NCBI GenBank assembly: GCA_003255065.1
Contig: QAOA01005762.1
Span: forward strand, 203,079-267,078
Length of the DNA stretch: 64,000 nucleotides
From: Cercis canadensis
Taxonomy: Eukaryota > Streptophyta > Magnoliopsida > Fabales > Fabaceae
Direction: 5' to 3'
In this document: positions 34,044 through 43,843 of the stretch, in pieces
How the letters are laid out: each line of letters opens with the position of its first letter
Position numbering within the stretch: position 1 is the stretch's first letter
The notes under the pieces: model-generated
Databases searched by the model: none
What the model saw: only the letters and a program-made list of their open reading frames with translations
What the model was told of the DNA's origin: nothing
Position numbers and translations under genes: made by a program

Positions 34044-35700
34044 GGCTTTTTTACCAAAATAATGATTTTTTATAAAATAAATACGAAAATAGGTTACTTT
34101 TCAAAATATTTACCGAAATGGGCCTGTTTTTTTTATGCCTAATATTCAAATACACGTTTTCCTTAGAAAAATGCATATTTGAATATTAGGCATAAAACCC
34201 TTCACGCTTCCCCTTCACCCCTTCCCAAACCCTAAACCCCACATCCTCAACCTCATATATTAAACCCTTAATTTTACACTCAAATTTCAAACTCCAAACC
34301 CCAAACTCCAACCTTAAACCCCAAACTCAAAAATAAAACTCTAAATCCTAAATTCAAAACCCTAACCCCAAACCCTTAAACCACAAACTCCAAACTCTAA
34401 ACCCATACCCTAAACCCTAAACTCAAAAAAAACTTCAAACCTTAAACTCCAAACCAAAAAAAAAGTTTAACTCCTAAATTTCAAACCCTAAATCCTAAAC
34501 CCATAATCCAAATCCTTAAACCCTAAAGTCAAAAATAAAAATCCAACTCTAAACCCCACATCTTTAACCCCAAATCCCAAACCTCAACTCCTAACCTTAA
34601 ACCCAAATCCCTAAACCCAAATGCCGTTTTGACTCCCGAAATGATAGAATTTGGCTAAAATCACGCGACGTGCGGGGCAAAGCTCGCATTTTGCTCAGAA
34701 AGCAGTTTCCACTTGGAAGAGTGTACTCTTGTCAAAAGCAGACATTGTTAACTTTTTTGGTCAATTTTGGGTGCTCCATTTGTGCAATGAATTTTCACTT
34801 CTTCTACACTACATCATGGCAGAAATGGAGCACAAATCAAACGTTGCATCGCATAATTTTGACCAAATTCCATCGTTTCAGGAGTCAAAACGGCATTTGG
34901 GTTTAAGGTTAGGAGTTTGGAGTTTGAGATTTGGGGTTGAAGATGTAGGGTTTAGGGTTGGATTTTTATTTTTGACTTTAGGATTTAGGATTTAGGGATT
35001 TGGATTATGGGTTTAGGATTTGGGGTTTGAAATTTAGGAGTTAGAGTTTTTTTTGAGTTTAGGGTTTAGGGTAGGGGTTTGGAGTTTAAAGTTTGGGGTT
35101 TGGGATTAGAATTTCGAATTTAGGATTTGTAGTTTTATTTTTGAGTTTGAGATTTAGGATTTGGGGTTTGAAATTTGGGTTTAAGATTAAGGATTTAATA
35201 TTTGGGGTTGAGGATGTGTGGTTTAGAGTTTGGGAGGGGGTGAAGGGGAAGTGTGAAGGGTTTTGTGCCTTAATATTCAAATATGCATTTTTTTGAGTTT
35301 AGGGTTTAGGGTATGGGTTTAGAGTTTGGAGTTTGTGGTTTAAGGGTTTGGGGTTAGGGTTTTGAATTTAGGATTTGGATTTTTATTTTTGAGTTTGGGG
35401 TTTAGGGTTTGAAATTTGAGTTTAAGATTAAGGGTTTAATATTTGAAGTTGAGGATGTGGGGTTTAGGGTTTGGTTTAGGGTTTAGGAAGGGGTGAAGGA
35501 GAAGCATGAAGGGTTTTGAAACGCATATTTGAATATGCATTTTTCTAAGGAAAACGCGTATTTGAATATGCATTTTCCTTAGAAAAATGCATATTCAAAT
35601 ATTAGACATAAAAAAATAGACCAATTTCGGTAAATATTTTGAAAAGTAACACTATTTTTGTATTTATTTTATAAAAAAGCATTATTTTGGTAAAAAAGCC
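34044..35700. mobile_element. Fold-back element with telomere-like arms in BiP intron 6
   Basis: A 1657-bp palindromic element. The terminal arms (GGCTTTTTTACCAAAATAATG and its complement at 35680-35700) extend over about 150 bp. Inside the left arm (34200-34620) is a degenerate run of CCCTAAA-type words; in the right arm (34895-35520) the same as TTTAGGG. Even the centre (about 34620-34895) is inverted (AAATGCCGTTTTGACTCC and its complement). Flanks TAATTACTA (34035-34043) and TAATTACTG (35701-35709) form a 9-bp TSD with one mismatch, a size typical of Mutator-like elements. No coding frame. The right arm has an extra arm segment near 35270. Confidence 0.85.
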
Positions 35701-35919
35701 TAATTACTGGTATATTTTGAAATGAACAAGTAAACTTTTGTAGTCTTCAGAATTTACCTTGCGGCAGGTGGAATGCCAGAGAGATCAAAACTCGCAAGTT
35801 CATGACAATCCTTTGTCAAGGCTCTTTCACCTTCATAGACTTGAAAGAAAACATGAGCATAAGAATAATGCAATTTTATAGTGTAATATTAATTATTATG
35901 TGTGTTAGTTTATAGTTAT

Positions 35920-37448
35920 TGTTGAATTTTGAAAAATGATAGTAATGGTGTATGTGTGAGAGTGTGATTGATAGATAGGAAGAATGATATTTATTTAAAA
36001 TTTAAAGAAAGCTGTAAGGAAGAGAAACGGATTAAAAGGCTAAAGTGATGGTAGTAGTTGATAGGTGGTAGTAGTTGAAAAGAGAGAGTTTAGTTATTGA
36101 AGGGAATGGATACAAAGCTGATGGCTTTGTTCATTCCATACTGATGACTAAGTTTGTCATTAGAATGGCTTAGTTATAGGATATAGGCTAGCCTATGCTA
36201 GCTTACATTTTAACATACAAGGATGCTGTTGTATAGGCAAGTTAACCGACCTTCAAAGTTGGTTTCTTTAGTTTCTAGGCTTTTCTAGTTAATAGCTTTG
36301 TTACCTAGATTTTTCTACTTGGGTCTAGTAGTCTAGACACTTTTTTTTTTTTTGACTTTTTGACTTTTCTTGATTTTTCTAGATTACTTTTTCAACACTT
36401 TCCCTTAATCTAGAAAAATCTTGGATTGCTAATCTTCCTTTGTAGTTGCCATGTAGGAATTTTGTTGCGTACTACAAGTTCTTGGTGATTGTTGCTTGAG
36501 AAAAGTTTTGCTGCTGCTTCTTTGTTTTCTTTGACTGCATGTGGCTTTGACAAATTTTTTGAGAACTGCTGCTGTAGTTAATAGTTTGTCTTCTTAGGCT
36601 CTTGAAGGTTTCCGTTGACCTTGTTAGGCTCTTGGACTTGGGGTAAATTGTTTCTTGCCCCCTCAAGTCCAACTGACTTGATCCAGTTGTGATTTGCCTT
36701 TTTTTTTTAATCTTTTTAGTCTTTCAATTTTCACCATAGACTTGTACTTCAAGCTTTTTGAGTCTCAGAGGCCACAAGTCTCTCTTTTTCATTTATTGCT
36801 TGAGCTTGTGCTCTTTTTTAGAGCTTGAGTCTTAGAGGTTACAAGTTTGTGCAATATTTTGCCTGTTTTCCTCATTGAGCCTTTTTTTTTTTTTTCCTCC
36901 TTTGGGCGTCAGGTCTTGGGCTGCAGGAAATTAAACCTTGGATCGTGAATGGGCTATTAGGCTATATGTGCTCTGATACCATGTTGAATTTTTGAAAAAT
37001 GATAGTAATGATGTATGTGTGAGAGTGTGATTGATAGATAGGAAGAATGATATTTAATTGAAATTTAAAGAAAGCTGTAAGGAAGAGAAACGGATTGAAA
37101 GGCTAAAGTGATGGTAGTAGTTGATAGGTGGTAGTAGTTGAAAAGAGAAAGTTTAGTTATTGAAGGGAGAGTTACAAAGCTGAAGGCTTTGTTCCTTAGA
37201 TGCTGATGACTAAGTTTGTCATCAGAATGACTTAGTTATAGGATATAGACTAGCCTATGCTAGCTTACATTTTAACATACAAGGATGTCTTTTTATAGGC
37301 AAGTTAACCGACTTTCAAAGTTGGTTTCTTTAGTTTCTAGGCTTTTCTAGTTAATAGCTTTGTTACCTAGATTTTTTCTATTTGGGTCTAGTAGTCTAGC
37401 CACTTTTTTTTTGACTTTTTTTGATTTTTCTAGATTACTTTTTCAACA
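35920..37448 (-). mobile_element. Non-autonomous LTR retroelement (TRIM-like) in BiP intron 5
   Basis: LTRs 35920-36397 and 36982-37448 both start TGTTGAATTTT and end TTTTTCAACA. The TSD GTTAT is perfect (35915-35919 and 37449-37453). A primer-binding site for initiator-Met tRNA (TGGTATCAGAGC on the minus strand, 36970-36981) abuts the right LTR. A purine tract (AAGGGAAAG) adjoins the left one. The 584-bp interior has no gag or pol; its longest frame (36472-36672) resembles nothing I know. Some substitutions between LTRs show it is not recent. Confidence 0.93.
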
Positions 37449-39570
37449 GTTATGATACCTTAATAATCACTGTACTTTGCTTGTCTTGTTAAGTGGTAAA
37501 GATCTGAGACTTCTTAGTCGGAATACCAGCGTTCCTTCGGATCAATTTTGTCATCACACCACCAACTGTTTCAATCCCCAAACTCAAAGGAGCGACATCA
37601 AGGACAAGTAAATCTACAAGAATATATTGATTGGTGAATCTTTTATAATAGGAATGCCCTATAAAGTATAAACCAAATAACATCAAATGAAGAAAAAATA
37701 GTAATAGAATTGAAGAAAATACCTTCGGTTCGTTCTCCACCTGTACCACTTAGGACTGCACCTTGAACAGCAGCACCATAGGCCACGGCCTCATCAGGAT
37801 TGACACCTTTGTTTAACTCCTTTCCATCAAAGAAATCCTTGAGAAGTTGCTGTACTTTGGGGATTCGAGTGCTTCCTCCAACAAGAGCAATCTCATGGAT
37901 ATCTGTCTTCTTCAATCCAGCATCTTCAAGGGCTTTCTTAACTGGTTTCATGGTCTTCTTGAATAAGTCAATGTTCAACTCCTCAAACCTAGCCCTTGTC
38001 AATGGCTCTGAGAAATCCATGCCATCAAAAAGTGACTCAATTTCAACCCTAACTTGATGTTGATTACTTAAAGCCCTCTTAGCTCTCTCACATTCACATC
38101 GAAGCTTGCCAAGAGCCTTCTTGTTGCTGCTGATGTCCTTTTTGTGCTTCTTCTTGATCAACTTGATAAAGTATTCCATTACTCTGTGGTCAAAGTCTTC
38201 ACCTCCCAAGTGGTTATCTCCACTTGTAGACCTAACCTCAAACACACCACCATCAAGGGACAAAATGCTAACATCAAATGCACCACCGCCAAGATCAAAA
38301 ACCAGAATGTTCTTGTCTAATTCCTTTTTGTCCAATCCATAAGCTATTGCAGCGGCTGTTGGCTCATTGATTATGCGAACCACATTTTGGCCAGCGATGG
38401 TGCCTGCATCCTTAGTGGCTTAACTTTGAGCATCATTGAAGTATGCTGTAAAAACAAAATTCAAACTTGTTACTCAACCAATCGGCAACAAAGCTAGAAA
38501 ATTGGCAAATTTCTTGTCCAAATAAAAAATAAACAATTATAAATGAAAAAAACATCTAATTTCATGAAAAAGGTTTAAAGTCATATATGTTAGAACTTGA
38601 AAATACAAGAAAAAAACCTAATTAAACAGGAATAAGAAAAATATTGTTGACCAAGTATTTTGATACAAGATAGTGTGTGTTTAATTTTCTGACATATATA
38701 TAGTACCTGGAACAGTGACAACAACATCTTTAATTTTCTGACTCAAAAAGGTTTCAGCGGTTTCCTTCATCTTTCCCAACACCATGGTACTGATCTCTTC
38801 TGGGCTAAACACCTTGGCCTCACCTTTATAATTCAATTTAACATAAGGCTTTCCCCCCTTGTTCACAACCTCATATGGTAAGAACTTTATATCTCTCTGA
38901 ACCTCAGGATCGTCAAACCTAAGTACAAATACAAGCAAACCAAATTTACCAACATCAGTTTACCATCCAAGAAACCAAAACAAATTTGAAAAATTGAGGA
39001 CCTAATCGAAGTTCAACATGAGAAAAAAGGAACTAACTTACTTGCGGCCAATAAGGCGCTTAACATCATAGACAGTGCCTTCTGGGTTAAGAGTGGCCTG
39101 ATTCTTCGCAGCCTCGCCGGCGAGTCGTTCATGAGACCCATGAAGGGGTGATTCTGTTACCTTGATTGTTGGCTATAATCTCTACGTGCCCGTTTCTCAA
39201 CACACCCACACAAGAGTAGGTTGTGCCCAGATCGATACCAATCACGGTACTGCCAACTTTGGAGGAAGAAGAGGAAGAGGAACTCTCTGCTGCTATTGCT
39301 GATCCCAACAAAAGACCTAGAGTCAATTAAAAACAGTATCAGAGAAGAAGAACCTCATAGACTACATTGTTTATCTATCTTATTTTTGTTGGGATTTTCC
39401 CCATAGTTTCTTATGAAACAAACGAACAAATCTTACCTGAAACTAGAGAAATAAAGAGGAGTGAGAACGCTAGAGCTTTGATCTTCGCCATTGGAACCTT
39501 TCCTGTCTTTCACCAACCACGAACTCTGCTTGCTCTTGAAATTAGTTATTGGAGCGAAAGGAGAGAACTT

Positions 39571-39580
39571 AATTATATAG
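39571..39580 (-). promoter_or_regulatory. TATA box of the BiP pseudogene
   Basis: Minus strand CTATATAATT, 80-90 bp upstream of the ATG at 39491. Confidence 0.6.
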
Positions 39581-39609
39581 TGGGGTGCTTGAGTCATCAC
39601 TCCAAAAAT

Positions 39610-39623
39610 ATTGTTCCACGTCA
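39610..39623. promoter_or_regulatory. UPR elements (UPRE and ERSE-II-like) upstream of BiP pseudogene
   Basis: Minus strand TGACGTGG (39623-39616) is the plant unfolded-protein-response element bound by bZIP60/bZIP28-type factors. It overlaps plus strand ATTGTTCCACG (39610-39620), one mismatch from the ERSE-II pattern ATTGG-N-CCACG. They lie about 35 bp upstream of the TATA box, as in active BiP promoters. Confidence 0.65.
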
Positions 39624-39659
39624 GTATTTTAATGTTCTTCAAATTCTTCTGTCCTTGAA

Positions 39660-40179
39660 CGTGTAAAAACCAATGCCCAGTAGGATTAGATAAAGAGTTG
39701 TAGAGGGTTTGCCTGATTTGATTAAAACTAGAAAGATTAATTAATAGTTTTCTTTTTCTCTTATGAAGTTAGAATTCTTCGCTAGTTCAGAATTCATCAT
39801 GTTTTATTTTTATTTTTTATTTTTTTTACTTTTAAAAATGAGTTCTACTGAGAGTGTAACTCCTCTCAAATAAAATAAAATAAAAAGATGAGATAGTTAT
39901 TATTTTTTTAGGATTTTAATTATTTATCTTATGGGACATGTCATTTATATATTTTTATAAGTTAATAATAGAAATAAAAAACTAAAAAGAAGTCCATAAC
40001 TTACAAATTTGATTTAAATCCTTTCCTGACTTTCTAAGTGAATTAAGTTTGGTGGCAATGTTGATTTTTTAGTATTATAGAAGAATAGGGAAAAAGTATT
40101 AATCACAGTTCCATGTGAATTGTGATTAGGAAATACTTAAAAATTTATAAAACTCTATCAAATCAAAATAAAATTACAC
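39660..40179. other. Intergenic sequence, nothing recognised
   Basis: AT-rich stretch between the BiP promoter and the MITE at 40183; no frame, repeat or RNA gene was recognised. Confidence 0.55.
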
Positions 40180-40182
40180 TAA

Positions 40183-40664
40183 GGGTTTGTTTGGGAGTTA
40201 TTTTGGAAGGGAAAATAAATGAAAGTGGAGGAATAAATCTCCCATTTCCCTTGTTTTGAAGATTTATTTTAAAAAATGAGAGGAGACCAGTAGGTAAGAT
40301 GTAATCTCCACACTCATTTTTTAGTCCATTTTTGTGTTCCTCTAAATTGGAGAGTTTGGAAAGGAAATATGTTAAAATGACTATTATACTCTTTTATTTT
40401 AATTTTTAATTTTTCACCCCTTTATTAAGAAATAAGTGTATTATATTATTTAACTTTATATTAAATATATCTTTTTTAATAATATAGGGTAAACTAGTAA
40501 AAATATTTTACAATAGGACTTTTCCTTTCTTTTTCTCTCATTTTGCTCATTTTAATCATCCAAACAAAAGATAGGAAAACCTCTCCATTTCCCTTCCCTT
40601 TCTTTCCCTCTCTTTCCTCTCGTCTCATTTTTTTCCTCCTCACTTCAAACTCCCAAATAGACCC
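40183..40664. mobile_element. Tourist-like MITE, copy C, TSD TAA
   Basis: A 482-bp element with ends GGGTTTGTTTGGGAGTT and CTCCCAAATAGACCC, flanked by TAA at 40180-40182 and 40665-40667. It is the same family and orientation as 4114-4589. The 3-bp TAA TSD suggests PIF/Harbinger (Tourist). Confidence 0.85.
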
Positions 40665-40667
40665 TAA

Positions 40668-42379
40668 AGGTTGTAGGTAATTTCAATTCATCTGAAATAA
40701 ATTCCAAGGAATCTAATCTATCTAACAGGTGCAAAACGGTTTAGACTGTGAGGAACCCTAGACTTTAATCCCTTTACCCACATTATCTAAAGAGCATTTG
40801 GTGTACCCACTAGAAAGTCTATTACAATAACAAATATCTTAAGTGGGTTTGTGTCCTCTTTACTCAAACCAAGAAAGTACTTTGTAATTTCTCTCACACG
40901 AGCTAGGACCCTTATTTTCTTCATATATAAAATAATCTAAATTTTGTTTAAAATACATTGAGTTGAATATTTTTTTTATCCATGAATTATTTCTCAAATG
41001 TCATTTTAGTCATTGATTTATTTTTTGTGTCATTTTAGTCCTCAAATAATTTTTGTGCTCGCAGTCATTTAAGTTATCATTTTTTGTGTTACGGGCTGAT
41101 TTTGCGGACATTGTGCTTATTCAAGGATTAAAGTGACATTTGAAAAATAATTCAAGGACAAAAAATATTTTACTCAAATACATTTCTTATCCGAATAAAC
41201 TTTTTTGGCCATTTTATCTAAATTGATTATATAGTCTATAAAAGATTTTGAAAAAGAAAAATTACTTTTAGGTTCCCCTAGTAATAATTATTTATAATTT
41301 TAGTATTTTATAATTAACAATTATAGCTTGGTGCCATAAACGCCTTTAATTCCTATAAAAAATGCTCTTTTGAGCATTGTGGTTATCATTGTTATTAGTG
41401 GTGATTATTTAGCGCAAAAAATTTATTACCTATAGATATATGACTAGTTAATCAATACCATAAGTTGGATGCATACTAGGCAAAATTGATAATTAAAATT
41501 GTTTATTTCACTTAAGGGTATGTTGGTCAAATAAATCAAATAACACCTAAATCTCAGTAGTTAATTATGCACGTAGTATCAATTCTTAGAACACCCAACT
41601 TTCACGTGCCAAAATACAAATACCCAAGTCCATAGTCATTGATTGTGTAGAACTCTTATTTTATATCTAGGTCTTTATATGAACGTTTTCAAAATTATAT
41701 GAGTAAAAAAAAAAATGCAAGAGTAGACAAGAAAAAAAAAAAAAAGTTAGCTTAATTTTCTGATTTTCCATTTATTTTGAACTTTGCCTTTTATTTTGAA
41801 AAAAAAAAAAAAAAGAGGAGAGAGGCAAGGAAAAGATGAAATAGAAAGAATTTACGTGGCATCATTTTATGTAAATTTATAAAATTTTATTTTCATTCTC
41901 AATTATCAAATTATTTATATTGATAAAATAATTTTTAAATAAAACTCACAAAGTCCCAAGTTTTTCATAGACCCAAATATCTAAATCCAAAATGAGCCCA
42001 ATAATAAGGCCATCCATTTGAGGATATAATTATTTAGTTCCCAAGTAACCTCATATATAGTACTATATCCGTCTCTAATGTAGCCTCATTGTAGAAGTAT
42101 CCAATTATGAATTGCCAAGATAAGTATCAAGATGGATCCCTCTAGATGCATGGTGTGAAATAAGACTCAATATTCTATGCTAAGTGACATGGTGTAATAA
42201 AATAGCTGCCTTCCATTTTCACACCACAAATTCCTCTAAATAGGAGATTCTTAGGCATTCACGGATCATGTACACTATTCATAACTTAATTTTCACACGG
42301 TTCACCTAAAATTCTCTGAATAATATAACAAATGTAAATTAGTACACAAGATTCTCTTTCAGTTGAAAAAATAAAAATT
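40668..42379. other. Intergenic; contains a small fold-back MITE
   Basis: No gene is seen. The small palindrome at 40959-41176 is listed separately. The rest is AT-rich with several poly(A) tracts near 41710-41815. Confidence 0.5.
40959..41176. mobile_element. Small fold-back MITE
   Basis: About 218 bp; the left half (TGAGTTGAATATTTTTTTTA..., CAAATGTCATTTTAGTC) is repeated inverted at the right (GACATTTGAAAAATAATTC, ATATTTTACTCA). Flanked by AATACAT at 40952-40958 and 41177-41183. Confidence 0.75.
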
Positions 42380-43418
42380 GTGGCTATTTCAGCAACCAAT
42401 TTTACTAATGCCATAGCGTTTTTAATGTAACAAATTTATATAGATTAAAATAATCTCATTTAATAAAAAAAAAANCATTTAATTAAAAAAAAAAGATTTT
42501 AACGTTGAAAAAAAATAGTGGGCCTAGTATTAATATTTCTTTTAGTAAAATCTGAGTAATTTTACCTCATAACTCTCCATTATGAACTCACTTTATTACC
42601 AAAACCTTTTAAAGTGTCAAATACGGTTGATGATTGAAGGAAATTTATAATTATTGATTAAGATAGTAAAGCTCATACATTTATTTATTCATATTTTTTT
42701 TTCACAGTTGAAATGCAATGCCCGTACGTGTAATGGAATGCACAAGAGACTCCTAGTTTAGTTAGTGAGAGAAGTATTGCAGGACAAAATCTCATATCCT
42801 TTTGTCCACTGGAACTTCATTTCTAGATTGTTGTATTATTTTTTTCTTTAGAACTTAAAGATGAGAATAACCCTTATAGAGGAAGGGTTATGGAAATTAT
42901 TGAGGGTTGATTACTTGTTTCAAGAGTGCAAAGGTGAGACATCAAGCAACAGATCTTATTTCAAGTATCATTGTTGTCATGGATCAATTGATGGATTTAA
43001 TTGGTTATCTTGTATAAGTAAGATAAGACAATATAGTGGTATTTTAATAATCCTAAAGTTTCAGGGTCAATTTTGGGAGTTTTTACATTAGTTGTGAGTA
43101 TTGTTTTATATTAATAATTAAAAAAAATTCCAATAAATGATTGAATAGAGAAGACAATTTGAAGGGGACAAAAGGGAAAACGGAAAGAGTTATTAGCAAT
43201 TGATTTAAGAAAAAAAATTCAGCAATAGAGTAGGTCGTAATAGAGTTATGAGGTAAGATTAGTCAAAGATTTTAAAAGAAATATTAATACTAGGTCCACT
43301 ATTTTTCTCAATGTTAAAATCTTTGCTTATTAAATGAGGGTATTTAAGTTTATATAACTTTTATATATTAAAGAAGATGTAACATTAGTAAAATTAGTTG
43401 TAAAAATTACTACAGCCA
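42380..43418. mobile_element. Element with long (~230 bp) inverted terminal repeats
   Basis: The left arm (about 42380-42605: GTGGCTATTTCAG, ATTTTACTAATG, TAATATTTCTTTTA, TTACCTCATAACTC) is found inverted at 43235-43418 (GAGTTATGAGGTAA, TAAAAGAAATATTAATACTA, CATTAGTAAAAT). Flanks AATAAAAATT and AAGAAAAATT suggest a 9-10-bp TSD with one mismatch. The interior has no recognised gene. A single N (42475) lies in the left arm. Confidence 0.78.
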
Positions 43419-43720
43419 AAGAAAAATTAATATTAATAATAACAATTTGTCATGTGCTTATATAAAATATATATGGAAATAGTATAATGAGCTGAATGAC
43501 TATAGCACAATCAAAAATAAAATAAAATTAGAAATCATAGCCAGAAGACAAGATATAACGTGACTTCAAAAGGAAATTCATAAATACAAATAAATTGGCA
43601 GATTGCTTGTAAGAGGAAAACGGAGAAACTATAGCACTAATAATCTTCACTGATTGTGCACAGAGTCTTTGTTATTATTTCGGAGAATTTTTTTCCTTAA
43701 GTGATGCGACCTGTTACCAC

Positions 43721-43729
43721 TATATATAA
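43721..43729 (+). promoter_or_regulatory. TATA box of polygalacturonase 1
   Basis: TATATATAA about 115 bp upstream of the ATG at 43844. The sequence after it (ATCTGCTTTGCACTTCACAA) is shared with the 5' region of the minus-strand polygalacturonase gene. Confidence 0.65.
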
Positions 43730-43843
43730 TCGTCTTTCATCTGCTTTGCACTTCACAAACATATTCTTGCCTTCTTTTTCCTCTACATACATCAGTTGTA
43801 TTTTTTTATCAGTAGAATCGAGCAGTGGTTTCTGTTATCGAAG

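Larger units (their letters stand above)
30976..35403. repeat. 2.2-kb duplication across single N at 33199
   Basis: Positions 30976-33198 are repeated at 33200-35403 with small differences (for example a 17-bp deletion in the BiP last exon of the second copy, and CAA versus TAA). The first copy breaks off at the N inside the fold-back element; the second continues through it. This is most simply two haplotype contigs laid end to end. Confidence 0.88.
33518..39491 (-). pseudogene. BIP: BiP-type ER HSP70 pseudogene, seven exons
   Basis: Exons: 39437-39491, 39042-39316, 38707-38918, 37723-38445, 37459-37613, 35758-35839, 33518-33984. BiP is the ER-lumen HSP70 that folds secretory proteins and senses ER stress. 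The start encodes a signal peptide (MAKIKALAFSLLFISLVSG...), then [62 protein letters not shown] and the substrate-binding domain. [19 protein letters not shown] resembles the stress-induced BiP3 type. Lesions: about 11 nt lost at 39127 (frameshift), TAA at 38420-38422, TAA at 37489-37491, TAA at 33609-33611. The tail ends SDDEM, not HDEL, so ER retention would fail. Exon 6 joins in a different phase. Introns 5 and 6 carry an LTR element and a fold-back element. Confidence 0.92.

Noticed and set aside
32446..35296. Open frames of 64-114 residues on both strands in the telomere-like stretches
   Set aside because: They run through the inverted low-complexity arms (TTTAGGG and CCCTAAA words), occur on both strands at once and resemble no protein.
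36472..36672. 66-residue frame inside the TRIM-like element
   Set aside because: It does not resemble gag or any known protein; the interior is otherwise full of stops.
42861..43091. 76-residue frame inside the long-TIR element
   Set aside because: No transposase-like motif is visible; the frame is short and AT-biased.
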